Shown in pieces: positions 42,424-51,838 of a stretch of 55,557 bases of DNA. The number at the start of each line of letters is the position of its first letter. Positions within the stretch are counted from its first letter, which is position 1. The position numbers were made by a program, and so were the translations under genes. Under the pieces are notes generated by a model, which worked only from the letters and a program-made list of their open reading frames with translations, did no database searches and had not been told where the DNA came from. The stretch lies in assembly GCA_002239065.1 (NCBI GenBank), contig MPNO01000027.1:1-55557 (forward strand), in the 5' to 3' direction. The DNA is from Defluviicoccus sp. bin129 (GTDB taxonomy: Bacteria; Pseudomonadota; Alphaproteobacteria; MPNO01).

Positions 42424-43721
42424 CCAGCCAGGAGATCGGCGGGCTCGGCATCCTCGCTCTGGTGCTGCTGACCCTGCTCCGGGTGCCGCTCGGCGCGGCG
42501 ATGGGGCTGGTGGGGCTCGCCGGCTATGCCGCGATCGACGGCTGGGAGCGCGCCTTCATCGTGTTCGGCGAGACGCCGTACTCGCTCACCCAGTACGCCT
42601 TCTCGGTGCTGCCGCTGTTCATCCTGATGGGCTCGGTGGCGACCCGGTCGGGCATGTCGCAGGAGCTGTTCGTCGCCGCCAACGCGCTGTTCGCCGGGCG
42701 CCGGGGGGCGCTGCCGATGGCGACCATCGGCGCCTGCGCCGGGTTCTCGGCGATCAGCGGCTCCTCGCTCGCCACGGCGGCCACCTTCACCCAGATCGCG
42801 GTGCCGGAGATGCGGCGCTACGGCTATGACGAGCGCCTGGCGACCGGCTCGGTGGCGGTCGGCGGCACGCTCGGCATCCTGATCCCGCCCTCGGTGATCA
42901 TGGTGATCTACGCGCTGGCCGCCGAGGAGTCGGTGCCCGCCCTGTTCGCCGCCGGGATGATCCCGGGCGTGCTGCTGGCGCTGCTGTTCATGGCGGTGAT
43001 CTGGGTGATCGCCCGGGTGCGGCCCGAATGGGCGCCCGCCGGGCCGCGCCTCGAATGGCGCGAGAGGCTGCACGCGGCGGCGGCGATGTGGAAGCTCGCC
43101 GTGCTGTTCGGCTTCGCCGTCGGCGGCATCTATACCGGCTGGTTCAGCCCGACCGAGGCGGCCGGCGTCGCCTCCTTCGCCGCCATCGTGATCGCCTTCG
43201 CCTCGGGCAATTTCTCGTGGCGGGACTTCGTCGCATCGCTCGACGAGACCCTGCGCACCACCGGGATGCTGCTGTTCATCATCACCGGCGCCTGGATCTT
43301 CGCCTATTTCATCGTCCAGACCCGGCTCCCGGTGGCGCTGGTCGAGCTCATCGAATTCTTCGAGCTCGCGCCCTGGGCGGTGATCATGATCATCCTGGTT
43401 TTCTACATCATCCTCGGCTGCGTGCTGGATGCGGTGGCGATCATCCTGGTCACCGTCCCGGTCTTCCTGCCGGTGGTCACCGCGCTCGGCTACGATTCGG
43501 TCTGGTACGGCATCCTGATGGTGGTCGTCGTCGAGGTCGGGCTGATCACCCCGCCGGTCGGGCTCAACATCTTCGTCATCCGCGCGCAGCTCCCCGATAT
43601 CGCGCTCGGGACGGTGTTCCGCGGCATCGTCCCGTTTCTCGCCGCCGACGCGGTGCTGATCGCGCTGCTTCTCCTGTTCCCGCAGCTCGCGCTCTGGCTG
43701 CCCGGCGTGCTGTACAGCTGA
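42420..43721 (+). CDS. TRAP transporter large permease subunit (second system)
   Basis: 433 aa, about 12 membrane segments. DctM hallmarks: GACAGFSAISGSSLATAATF, GGTLGILIPPSVIMVIYA, GLITPPVGLNIFVIR. Sodium-driven importer with the two preceding genes. Followed at 43734 by a GFA-family gene, perhaps in the same transcript. Confidence 0.93.
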   Translation: MTSQEIGGLGILALVLLTLLRVPLGAAMGLVGLAGYAAIDGWERAFIVFGETPYSLTQYAFSVLPLFILMGSVATRSGMSQELFVAANALFAGRRGALPMATIGACAGFSAISGSSLATAATFTQIAVPEMRRYGYDERLATGSVAVGGTLGILIPPSVIMVIYALAAEESVPALFAAGMIPGVLLALLFMAVIWVIARVRPEWAPAGPRLEWRERLHAAAAMWKLAVLFGFAVGGIYTGWFSPTEAAGVASFAAIVIAFASGNFSWRDFVASLDETLRTTGMLLFIITGAWIFAYFIVQTRLPVALVELIEFFELAPWAVIMIILVFYIILGCVLDAVAIILVTVPVFLPVVTALGYDSVWYGILMVVVVEVGLITPPVGLNIFVIRAQLPDIALGTVFRGIVPFLAADAVLIALLLLFPQLALWLPGVLYS

Positions 43722-43733
43722 GAAGGACCGGCC

Positions 43734-44228
43734 ATGAAGCTCGAAGGCTCCTGCCATTGCGGCGCCGTGAGGTTCACCGTGAACTCGCGCACGCCGTACC
43801 CGTTCAACCACTGCTACTGCTCGAAATGCCGCAAGACCGGCGGCGGCGGGTTCGCGATCAACATCATGGGCGAGTACGCGACGCTGGAGGTGACGGGCGC
43901 CGACAACATCTCGGTCTACCGCTCGGCCAACAACCATCGCGGCGCCTATGACAGCGACGGGCTCGGCTTCTCCAGGCGCCATTTCTGCAAGACCTGCGGC
44001 ACGCCGCTCTGGATCTACAACCCCAACTACGCCGCGTTCGTCTACCCCTGCGCGACGGCGATCGACACCGAGCTGCCGCGCCCGCCGGACACCGTCCACC
44101 ACATGCTGGGCTACAAGCCCGGCTGGGTGCCGGTGCCCGAGGGGCCCGAGCGCAGGCATTACACCTACTACCCCGAGGGCGGGATCGAGCAATGGCACCG
44201 CGACCGGGGGCTCTACGAGGAGGACTAG
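43734..44228 (+). CDS. GFA/CENP-V-family zinc protein
   Basis: 164 aa. Glutathione-dependent formaldehyde-activating (GFA) fold; zinc cysteines are seen in SCHCGAVRF, HCYCSKCRKTGGGGF and FCKTCGTPLW. Most GFA-family proteins have no proven substrate and true Gfa activity should not be assumed. Its stop abuts the start of the VOC gene, so the two are an operon after the TRAP genes. Confidence 0.88.
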   Translation: MKLEGSCHCGAVRFTVNSRTPYPFNHCYCSKCRKTGGGGFAINIMGEYATLEVTGADNISVYRSANNHRGAYDSDGLGFSRRHFCKTCGTPLWIYNPNYAAFVYPCATAIDTELPRPPDTVHHMLGYKPGWVPVPEGPERRHYTYYPEGGIEQWHRDRGLYEED

Positions 44229-44630
44229 ATGATCCGCACCCGCGGCGTCGCCCATTTCACCATCCCGGTCACCGACACGCGCCGCGCGGAGGCGTTCTAT
44301 ACCGGGACGCTCGGCCTCGCCGTGGTCCAGAGCGACCACGAGCGCGGCATGGTGTTCCTCGATTCGGGCGGCGACTGCATCATCCTCGCCCGGGTCGAGG
44401 GGCCGATCTCGACGGCGCGCGAGGCCGACATCCACCACGCCTTCGTCGTCGACCACGAGGACTACGCCCCGTCGCTGGAGGCGCTGCGCGCCGGCGGCGT
44501 CGACATCCTGTTCGAGGAGGACCGCCAGGGCGGCGCGGTCAACGGCCCGCGCGCCTATTTCCACGACCCCGACGGCAACGTGCTGGAGATCATCGACTTG
44601 ACGAGCTACAAGGGCGCCGAAGGGGGCTGA
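44229..44630 (+). CDS. VOC (glyoxalase/bleomycin-resistance/dioxygenase) superfamily protein
   Basis: 133 aa starting the base after the GFA stop. VOC pattern: GVAHFTIPVTDTRRAEAFYTGTLG (metal His), HHAFVVD and the C-terminal YFHDPDGNVLEIIDL with the Glu ligand. Could be a lyase, isomerase or dioxygenase; nothing in the sequence decides. Confidence 0.85.
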   Translation: MIRTRGVAHFTIPVTDTRRAEAFYTGTLGLAVVQSDHERGMVFLDSGGDCIILARVEGPISTAREADIHHAFVVDHEDYAPSLEALRAGGVDILFEEDRQGGAVNGPRAYFHDPDGNVLEIIDLTSYKGAEGG

Positions 44631-44805
44631 TGCCTTCGGGCCCGTCTACCGTTGGAGGAGGCCCGAAAACAAGGCTGCCGCCGCCCCGGGCGGAGTCGAA
44701 GGCGAGCGTCCGGCCGTCCCGCCGGGACAGCGGAAGAGTTGCCAATCCTCCGGCAAGGCCCAACAATGCCGGCCGGTCCGCCCCGCCTACGCCGACAGGT
44801 CTCCC

Positions 44806-45849
44806 ATGATCCTCGCCGAATTCTGCCGCGCCATCCCGAAGACCGAGCTGCACGTCCATTTCACCGGCGCCGTGCCGCTGGAGACCCTCCTGACGCTCGC
44901 CGCGCGCAACGGCGTCGCCCTGCCGCCCCATGACGAGCCGGAAGACCTTTACGCCCGCGGGGAAAATTTCGACCGGGTGCTCAAGACGCTGAAGCTGGTC
45001 TGCCAGTCCCTGCGCACGCCGGAGGATTTCCACGACGCGGTCTACGCCACCCAGAAGCACGCCGCGGAAGCCGGCGTGCGCTATCGCGAGATGTTCTGGA
45101 ACCCGACCGACCACTGGACCATCGGCGGCATCGGCTACGCGGCCTCGGTCGACGGCATGATCGCCGGGCTGCGCGACGCCGAGGCCGATTTCGGAATCGT
45201 CGGCCGGCTGATCCCGTCGATCGACCGGGAATCCTCGCCCGAGCTCGGCTACGAAATGGTCGAGGCGGCGGTTGCCCATCCCCGCGACGAGACCGTCGGC
45301 GTCGGCATGGACTATCTGGAGGTCGGCCATCCGCCAGAGAAATTCTGGAAGGCCTACCGGCTGGCCGGCGAGAACGGCCTGAAACGCACCGCCCATGCCG
45401 GCGAGTTCGGCGAGCCGGCGCGCAATATCGAGACCGCGCTCGACCTGCTCGGCTGCGACCGCATCGACCACGGCTACACGGTGCTGGACGCGCCCGACCT
45501 GCTGAAGCGCTGCGAGGACGAGGGCATCCTCTTCACGATCGTGCCGACCAACTCCTATTACAGCCGGACGCTGAAAGGGCAGGATTTCGCGAAAATCCAT
45601 CCGATCGCCGGGTTGGCGCGCACGCGGCTGAAGATCATGCCGAACAGCGACGATCCGCCGCTGCACCACACCGATCCGGCCAACGCCCATGCCGCGATGG
45701 TGACGACCTTCGACCTGCCCTTCGCGATGCTGCGCGGCTTCGTGCAGAACGGCATCGACGGCGCTTGGGTGGACGAATCGGTCAAGCGCGGCTGGCGCGC
45801 GCAATGGCTGGCGGAATACGACCGGCTGGCGCCGACGGTCGAGATGTGA
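44806..45849 (+). CDS. adenosine deaminase-family protein (catalytic Glu present)
   Basis: 347 aa. Metal ligands HVH at 16-18 (ELHVHF), TAHAGE with the catalytic Glu, RIDHGY, and the SDDPPL Asp pair, all as in adenosine/adenine deaminases. The substrate-side segment PTNSYYSRTL replaces the usual C-P-x-S-N, as in several adenine-type or unassigned COG1816 groups. Hydrolytic deamination of an aminopurine is expected; adenosine itself is not guaranteed. Convergent with a second, divergent family member. Confidence 0.85.
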   Translation: MILAEFCRAIPKTELHVHFTGAVPLETLLTLAARNGVALPPHDEPEDLYARGENFDRVLKTLKLVCQSLRTPEDFHDAVYATQKHAAEAGVRYREMFWNPTDHWTIGGIGYAASVDGMIAGLRDAEADFGIVGRLIPSIDRESSPELGYEMVEAAVAHPRDETVGVGMDYLEVGHPPEKFWKAYRLAGENGLKRTAHAGEFGEPARNIETALDLLGCDRIDHGYTVLDAPDLLKRCEDEGILFTIVPTNSYYSRTLKGQDFAKIHPIAGLARTRLKIMPNSDDPPLHHTDPANAHAAMVTTFDLPFAMLRGFVQNGIDGAWVDESVKRGWRAQWLAEYDRLAPTVEM

Positions 45850-45904
45850 TTCGGGCGGGCCGGTCTTCCCGTACCGGCCGGGCAGGCCGGAGCGCGCCGA
45901 ACCC

Positions 45905-46966
45905 CTATGTCTCCCCCGCTTCGGAGCGGGATGTGCCGGATCGGCCCGTTTGCCGCGCCGATGACGCCAGGAACCGGTCCAGCCGCTCGATCATCGCGGC
46001 CTTTTCGGCCTCCGCCGCGAAGGAACCGGCGAAGGCGTTGCGCATCAGGGCGGCGATCTCCGCCCGGCTGTAGCCGCCGTGTGCCTGCACCGCGCCCAGC
46101 AGGTCGGTCAGGTAGCCGCTGGCGAACAGGGCCGGGTCGTCGGTATTGACCGTGACCCGGACGCCGGCGTCGAACAATTGGCGCAGGCGGCGGAGCCGGC
46201 GCGGGCCGGGATCGCCGGGCCGGAAGGTCGGGCACACCGTGAGGCAGATATCGCGCTCGATCAGGGTCTCGACGACGCGCGGGTCCTCGACCGCGTTGAC
46301 ACCGTGGTCGATGCGTTCGAGCCGCAGCAGATCCAGGCATTGCCGGATATGCTCTATGGAATTTTCCTGGTCGACGTCGCAATGGGCGGTCAGCCGGTAG
46401 CCCTCTTCACGCGCCCGGTCGAACAGGGCGGCGAACTTGCGCGGCGGGTTGCCCCGCTCGGCGGAATCCAGCCCGAAGCCGGCGATCCGGCCCCGCCAGG
46501 GCCGCAGGATATCGAACAGGGGCCAGGCTTCGTCCAATGGCCGGTCCCGATTGACGCAGAGGATCAGGTTGGCGGACACGCCCCAGTCGCGCCGCGCCTC
46601 TTCGACCGCCGCCAGGATTCCGCCCATGAAGGCTTCGGGCGCCACGCCGCGCGCCAGATGCGGCTGGGGATCGAAGGAGAGCTCGGCATAGATCGTGTTC
46701 TCGTCCCGGCAGCGCCGCAGATAGGTGGCCGTGAGGTCGTAGAAATCCCGCTCCGTGCGCAGCACCTCCATGCCTTCGTAGTAGATGGCGAGGAATTCCT
46801 CGAGGCTGGCATAGTCGTAGCCCCGGGTGTCGGCTTCCGGATCGACGTCCGGCACCGGAAGCCCGTTGCGCCGGGCCAGCGCGACCCGCAAAGCCGGGCC
46901 GAGCGTGCCCTCGATATGGAGATGCAGCTCCGCCTTCGGAATCGCGCCGATGAAGTCGTCCGGCAC
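45905..46966 (-). CDS. adenosine deaminase-like protein lacking the catalytic HAGE glutamate
   Basis: 353 aa. Has HLH (15-17), the RIDHG motif and NTDDPALF, so the metal site is largely intact. Where active deaminases have H-A-G-E it reads TAHCDVDQENS, so the Glu that protonates the purine ring is missing. It is the last gene of a polyamine-type ABC transporter operon, 7 bases after the permease, which suggests it processes the imported compound. Either a different chemistry or substrate, not ordinary adenosine deamination. Confidence 0.82.
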   Translation of the reverse strand: MPDDFIGAIPKAELHLHIEGTLGPALRVALARRNGLPVPDVDPEADTRGYDYASLEEFLAIYYEGMEVLRTERDFYDLTATYLRRCRDENTIYAELSFDPQPHLARGVAPEAFMGGILAAVEEARRDWGVSANLILCVNRDRPLDEAWPLFDILRPWRGRIAGFGLDSAERGNPPRKFAALFDRAREEGYRLTAHCDVDQENSIEHIRQCLDLLRLERIDHGVNAVEDPRVVETLIERDICLTVCPTFRPGDPGPRRLRRLRQLFDAGVRVTVNTDDPALFASGYLTDLLGAVQAHGGYSRAEIAALMRNAFAGSFAAEAEKAAMIERLDRFLASSARQTGRSGTSRSEAGET

Positions 46967-46973
46967 GGCTGGC

Positions 46974-47780
46974 CTAGCGGTCCGCGAACACGTCGAGCCC
47001 GACCGTGCGCTCGACCAGCAGGAAAAAGGCCAGGGTGACGATGATCATCAGCGAGGAGACCGCCGCCGGGGTCGGATCGGGCAGATATTCGATATGCGAC
47101 ATCAGCTCGACCGGCAGGGTGCGCGCCTCCCGGGCCGACAGGAAGGCCGAGATCGTGACGTCGTTGAAGGAGAAGGTGAAGGCGATGATGGCGCCGGCGA
47201 CGATGCCGGGCACGATCAGCGGGAAGACGATCAGCCAGAAGGCGCTCCAGCGCGTCGCGCCGAGGCTTTGCGCGGCCTCTTCCAGGGAAATTTCGCTGCC
47301 GGCCATGCTCGACCAGACCGAGCGCAGGGTGAACGGCGTGGTGACCATGGTGTGGCCGATGATCAGGTTCAACAGCCCGGCATCCTGGGTCTCGATCAGC
47401 ACCGAGACGTTGAGCAGGGCGAAGCCGACCACGACGCCGGGAATGATCAGCGGGCTGAGCACGGCGTATTCGAACAGGCCGCGGCCGTGGAACCGGTGCC
47501 GCGCCAGCACCCGGGCGGCCGCGATGCCGAGCGCCACGGCGATCGCCGTCGACACCACCGCGATGACCACGCTGTTCCAGAAGGTCGACCAGACCCATTC
47601 GGACTCGAAGGCCGAAACATACCAGCGCACCGAATAGCCCGGCGGGGGGAAGGTCAGGTAGGTCGAGCTGGTGAAGGACGAGGCCAGCGTGACGACGATC
47701 GGCGCGACCAGGAAGATCAGCCAGAAGATCGCCATCGCGGTAACGAGGCCGCGGCCCGAGCGGAGGAAAAGGTCACCCAT
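46974..47780 (-). CDS. ABC transporter permease, PotC type
   Basis: 268 aa, six membrane spans, with the permease-ATPase contact loop EEAAQSLGATRWSAFWLIVFP. Spermidine/putrescine/iron/2-aminoethylphosphonate class. Overlaps the preceding permease by eight bases. Substrate not readable. Confidence 0.92.
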   Translation of the reverse strand: MGDLFLRSGRGLVTAMAIFWLIFLVAPIVVTLASSFTSSTYLTFPPPGYSVRWYVSAFESEWVWSTFWNSVVIAVVSTAIAVALGIAAARVLARHRFHGRGLFEYAVLSPLIIPGVVVGFALLNVSVLIETQDAGLLNLIIGHTMVTTPFTLRSVWSSMAGSEISLEEAAQSLGATRWSAFWLIVFPLIVPGIVAGAIIAFTFSFNDVTISAFLSAREARTLPVELMSHIEYLPDPTPAAVSSLMIIVTLAFFLLVERTVGLDVFADR

Positions 47781-48636
47781 AGCTGCGCATCCCCCGGCTC
47801 GAAACGAAGCGGTGGATCGTGACGAACAGGATGCCGAGGATCAGCAGGACGATCCCGATCGACGCCGCCAGCCGCCAGTCGAACAGGGTGAAGGCGTAGT
47901 CGTAGAGCAGCGTCGTCAGGATCGGGGTGCGGCCGCCTCCGAGCAGGAAGGGCGTAGCGAAGGCGGTCATGGCCAGGCTGAAGACCAGCAGCGTGCCGGT
48001 CAGCAGCCCGGGCAGGGTGAGCGGTATGACGATGCGCCAGAACACGCTCACCGGCGAGGCGCCCAGGCTTTCGGCCGCATGCCGGAGATTGGGATCGATG
48101 CGCTGGAGCACCGCGAGCAGCGACAGGATCATGTAGGGCATCAGCAGATGGGTCTCGCCGACGATGATGCCGATTTCGTTCTGGACCAGGGCGATCGGCC
48201 GGTCGATCAGGCCGAGCGCGATCAGCCCCTTGTTGGCGAGCCCCGAATCGCCCAGCAGCACCGTCCAGCCGAAGGCGCGGACCACGGCCGAGATCAGGAA
48301 GGGAAAGATCACGACCGCGAGCAGCAGGCCGCGCCAGCGCGGCGCGCAGCGCGCGATGAACAGCGCCACCGGATAGCCCGCGACCAGGCAGATCACGGTG
48401 ACGATCAGGCTGACGCGAATCGTGCGGTTCAGCGCCTGCTGGCCGATCTTGCTGTCGAACAGGCCGAGGACATTGGTGAAGTCCGGCCAGTCGCCGGCCG
48501 CGGAAGTCGGTTCCAGCCCCTTGACCAGCAACAGGGCGCAGGGCACCACGATGAACACGGCGAAGGCCAGAAGAACCGGCGTCGCGAGGCTGGCCGGAAA
48601 TCGGGCGCCGCCGCCCCAGGCGCGGCCGGCGGTCAC
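47773..48636 (-). CDS. ABC transporter permease, PotB type
   Basis: 287 aa if started at GTG 48636, 11 bases after the ATPase stop; the ATG at 48735 would overlap the ATPase by nearly 90 bases with non-family residues. Contact loop AAESLGASPVSVFWRIVIPLTLP. Partner of the PotC-type permease. Confidence 0.88.
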   Translation of the reverse strand: MTAGRAWGGGARFPASLATPVLLAFAVFIVVPCALLLVKGLEPTSAAGDWPDFTNVLGLFDSKIGQQALNRTIRVSLIVTVICLVAGYPVALFIARCAPRWRGLLLAVVIFPFLISAVVRAFGWTVLLGDSGLANKGLIALGLIDRPIALVQNEIGIIVGETHLLMPYMILSLLAVLQRIDPNLRHAAESLGASPVSVFWRIVIPLTLPGLLTGTLLVFSLAMTAFATPFLLGGGRTPILTTLLYDYAFTLFDWRLAASIGIVLLILGILFVTIHRFVSSRGMRSYG

Positions 48637-48646
48637 GGGAACGCGC

Positions 48647-49759
48647 TCAAGGCCGGGTCCCGGACCCGCCCGCCGGCGCGTCGGGCCGCAGCAGCTTGAT
48701 GGCACCGGGCGGCAGATGCAGGCGGACGCTGTCACCGACCGGGAATTCCCGTTGCGCGGTCGCGATCAGCGGCCCGGGCAGGGCCGGGCAATCGACCTGG
48801 TAGACGATGGCCGAGCCGATATAGGTGAATTCGCGCACCGTTCCGTCCAGCGCGTTCGGACCGTCATCCATTTCGCCCATGTCGCCGCCGCGCCGCACGG
48901 CGACCTCCTCGGAACGGATTCCGAGCACGACGGCGCTGCCCGGCGGCCGGGTCGCCGCGACATGCAGCACCGCCGCGCTGTCGTCGACCGAGACGGCGAC
49001 GGTCCCGTCGTCCCGAGCGGCATCGCCGACGGTGCCCGGAAACAGGTTCTCCACGCCCAGGAAATCGGCGACATAGGCCGATGCGGGCTGTTCCCAGATC
49101 GCTTTCGGCGGCGCCGCGCCGGCGACCGTGCCGAGGTTCATCACGACGATCTGGTCGCTCAGGGTGAGCGCCTCCTCCTGGTCGTGGGTCACGAAGATCG
49201 AGGTGACGCCGGTCTCGCGCTGGATGCGTTTCAACTCGAAGCGCATCTCGGCGCGCAGCTTGGCGTCGAGGTTGGACAGCGGCTCGTCGAGCAGCAGCAC
49301 GTCCGGCCGGATCACCAGCGCGCGGGCCAGCGCGACGCGCTGCTGCTGGCCGCCGGAAAGCTGGCGCGGGTAGCGCTGGGCGAGGTCCGGCAGGCCGACC
49401 AGGTCGATCGCCTCGGCGACCCGCTCGGCGGTCTCGCCGCGCGGCACCTTGCGCCGCCGGAGGCCGAAGGCGACGTTGTCGAACACCGTCATGAAGGGGA
49501 ACAGGGCATAGTTCTGGAACACGACGCCCAGATTGCGCCGCCACGGCGGCAGCGCATCGACCGGTCGGCCGCCGATGCGCACCTCCCCCTCGTCGAGCGC
49601 GGCGAAGCCCGCGATCAGGCGCAATGTCGTCGTCTTGCCGCAGCCGCTGGGGCCGAGCAGGCTGGTGAAGCTGCCGACCGGGGCGGTGAAGCTGACGCCC
49701 TTCACCGCCCAAAGATCGTCATACCGCTTCGATACGCGGGAAACCTCGACGTCGGACAT
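48647..49759 (-). CDS. ABC transporter ATPase, PotA type
   Basis: 370 aa. Walker A LLGPSGCGKTTTLR, Q-loop VFQNYALFP, signature RQLSGGQQQRVALARAL, Walker B VLLLDEPLSNLDAKL, switch His FVTHDQEEAL. The C-terminal TOBE domain (GIRSEEVAV) is the PotA/FbpC regulatory domain. Second gene of the operon. Confidence 0.95.
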   Translation of the reverse strand: MSDVEVSRVSKRYDDLWAVKGVSFTAPVGSFTSLLGPSGCGKTTTLRLIAGFAALDEGEVRIGGRPVDALPPWRRNLGVVFQNYALFPFMTVFDNVAFGLRRRKVPRGETAERVAEAIDLVGLPDLAQRYPRQLSGGQQQRVALARALVIRPDVLLLDEPLSNLDAKLRAEMRFELKRIQRETGVTSIFVTHDQEEALTLSDQIVVMNLGTVAGAAPPKAIWEQPASAYVADFLGVENLFPGTVGDAARDDGTVAVSVDDSAAVLHVAATRPPGSAVVLGIRSEEVAVRRGGDMGEMDDGPNALDGTVREFTYIGSAIVYQVDCPALPGPLIATAQREFPVGDSVRLHLPPGAIKLLRPDAPAGGSGTRP

Positions 49760-49792
49760 CCCCCGATCCCGGAACGGGGCCCGGCGCGAGTC

Positions 49793-50845
49793 CTATTTCG
49801 CGACGATTTCTTCCTGGAACCGCTTGAGCCAGCCGCCGAGCTTCGCCGCGATCTTGGTCGCGTCGTAATGGTGCATCCTGGAGATCTGGTCCGGCGTCAC
49901 CATGTTGTAGACGGTATCCGCCGGCACGGGCACCGTCTTGTTGACCGGCGAATCGCCGGCCTCCCTGGCGATCCGCGCCTGGTGTTCGGCCGACAGGTAG
50001 AAGTTCAGGAACTGCTCGGCCACCGCCTTGTTCGCGCTCGCCTTCAGGACGCAGGCGAGGTTGACGACGCCCACGCCGCCGTCCTTCGGCCAGGCGAAGC
50101 TCAGCGGCACCTTGGGGTCCTTCCTGACAAAGATGTTGAGCATCGGCGCAATCGAGGCGTCGCCCTGGTTGATCGCCTTGAGGATCTCGAAGATGCGGAA
50201 CAGCTGCACCCTGTCCTTGATCGCCGCCAGCTTGGCCAAGCCCTTGCCGATATCGTCGATACCGCCGCCATGCAGCTCGGCGATGCGGGTCATCACCAGC
50301 GGCGAATAGGACTGGCTGAGGACGGGATAGCCGGGCCGGCCTTTCAGGTCCTTGCGGAACAGGTCGCTCCACGAGGTCGGCGGCGACTCGAAATGGTTCT
50401 TGTTGTAGGCGAGGCCGGCGCCGAGCACCGTGATCGCCGGGCACATGCCGCCGCCCAACGGATCCCTGGCGAAGTCGTAGAGCTGCGAGACGTTGGGTAC
50501 GTTGGCCGGGTCGATCGCCGCCAGGATACCCTCGTCCCGCAGGATCGCCATCTGGTGCACGGTCAGGAAGACGACGTCGGTGCCCTTGCCCTTCGTGGCC
50601 TTCATCTTGGACAGGCGCACCGCCGACCGGCCGCCGTCGACCACCACCTTGTGCCCGGTGGCCTTCTCGAACGGTTCGGCGGCGTGTTTCTTCCACTTGG
50701 CGCCGTAGCCGCCGCCCCAAACGGAGACGGTGATGGAGGCCGCTTGCGTCGCGGCGGCGCCGATAACCAGGCCCGCCGCGGCCAGCGCGAGGCATCGCAT
50801 CCCGCTCCGGACCCGCCGGCCGCGTGGTTGGTCGTTCTGGATCAT
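49793..50845 (-). CDS. ABC transporter substrate-binding protein, PotD-like
   Basis: 350 aa from ATG 50845, preceded by GAGGGGGAA; the open frame further upstream contains the parS site and is not coding. Sec signal (MRCLALAAAGLVIGAAATQAA). PotD/iron/thiamin-binding-like fold, e.g. TVSVWGGGYGAKWKKHAAEPFE and QGDASIAPMLNIF. First gene of the ABC-ADA-like operon. Polyamine binding is not certain: the usual acidic residues cannot be aligned by eye. Confidence 0.9.
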   Translation of the reverse strand: MIQNDQPRGRRVRSGMRCLALAAAGLVIGAAATQAASITVSVWGGGYGAKWKKHAAEPFEKATGHKVVVDGGRSAVRLSKMKATKGKGTDVVFLTVHQMAILRDEGILAAIDPANVPNVSQLYDFARDPLGGGMCPAITVLGAGLAYNKNHFESPPTSWSDLFRKDLKGRPGYPVLSQSYSPLVMTRIAELHGGGIDDIGKGLAKLAAIKDRVQLFRIFEILKAINQGDASIAPMLNIFVRKDPKVPLSFAWPKDGGVGVVNLACVLKASANKAVAEQFLNFYLSAEHQARIAREAGDSPVNKTVPVPADTVYNMVTPDQISRMHHYDATKIAAKLGGWLKRFQEEIVAK

Positions 50846-51161
50846 GGCTTCCCCCTCATCTCCTGCATTGACCCGAAGCCGAGGCCCCGCGGCCGTCATT
50901 TGATCGCAAGCATGCGAAAATTGCCAGCGAACCCTGCCCCCGCGCGCGTAGGGCGGCAGACTGCCGGCCCACCAATCTATAGCCGCGAAGACGGCTTCCG
51001 TACACCGCTTGCCGGAACGCCCGCCCCGATCCGGCTCGATATCGGGAAACTGAACCGGCTCGTCGCGAACGGGCCAGCGCCAAGGGTTGCCGATCCCGAG
51101 CCGCATGACCCGTTCCGGCGGCCGGCGCCCGAAGTGGATGCAATTCGGGATCGTCCTCCAA

Positions 51162-51177
51162 TGTTTCACGTGAAACA
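51162..51177. other. parS partition site (ParB-binding palindrome)
   Basis: TGTTTCACGTGAAACA, a perfect 16-bp palindrome identical to the bacterial parS consensus. On chromosomes these sites cluster near the replication origin and seed ParB loading; on plasmids and chromids they sit by parAB. No parA or parB is in the window. Only one copy was noticed. Confidence 0.85.
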
Positions 51178-51238
51178 AAGGTCAACAATACTGACCTATG
51201 ATTGGGATTTACATACTTGAATCTGCACAAATAGAGCT

Positions 51239-51361
51239 ATGGAACGGGAATACCACATTCCGTATCGGGGAACCGCGATGGAATACCTTAAGGCACTGAT
51301 CGACGAGGCGCGTCTCGCTGGTTACGAGATCGACGACTCGGCGCACTGCTTGAACCGTTGA
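51239..51361 (+). CDS. possible 40-aa small protein
   Basis: ATG 51239 to TGA 51361: begins MEREYHIPYRGTAMEYLKAL and ends GYEIDDSAHCLNR. No good ribosome binding site and no family recognised; an internal ATG at 51278 is an alternative. Could be the stump of a larger lost gene. Confidence 0.25.
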   Translation: MEREYHIPYRGTAMEYLKALIDEARLAGYEIDDSAHCLNR

Positions 51362-51838
51362 CCATTGGGTCATCGGTAGGTCTCTCGATTCATTAGACCC
51401 ACCCGCCGAACCCGAGGATTACTGAGACGCCGTGAATCCATCCGACCGGGAATAAGACGAGTCCCCACGATTAACAGGGCTGCGGCGGAACCCGTCTCGT
51501 CGGTCCTCTCAATGCACGATCAAATATGTACTGGCAGGGGCAGGAGACCGCCCACGACTAACGCAATCCCGATGGCGCTGCAGAATAGTCCTTTGATCCA
51601 CTCCATGAACTTCCTCTGAACTCGTCACCAACAGAGAAACGGCAGGGTTGGTATCTGGTCCCGCCACTTTCACCCTGCCAAGCCGCAGAGTGACCGTCAA
51701 GTTACCTCTCACGAAACTCGAAAATCCAGATTCCATATACCTGAATCTGCGCCCCTCCCCCCCATATCTGATTCACAGGAGGTCCATTTTTTCCATCAGC
51801 GCATTCTCCTCTTTTGGTTCACTGTATCACACATTGAG

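Larger units (their letters stand above)
50846..51838. other. ~1-kb gene-poor, AT-richer region with a parS site
   Basis: Starts GC-rich and non-coding (50846-51130), then becomes clearly AT-richer from about 51180. Contains the parS palindrome and a possible 40-codon ORF at 51239-51361. The pieces ACTTGAATCTGCAC (near 51215) and ACCTGAATCTGCGC (near 51739) form an imperfect direct repeat about 520 bp apart. No convincing gene. Confidence 0.5.

Noticed and set aside
48398..51220. 940-codon open frame on the plus strand opposite the ABC operon
   Set aside because: Antisense to four clear ABC genes and lacking any family motif.
51509..51736. 75-codon minus-strand ORF
   Set aside because: No ribosome binding site, no family, and lies in non-coding AT-richer DNA.
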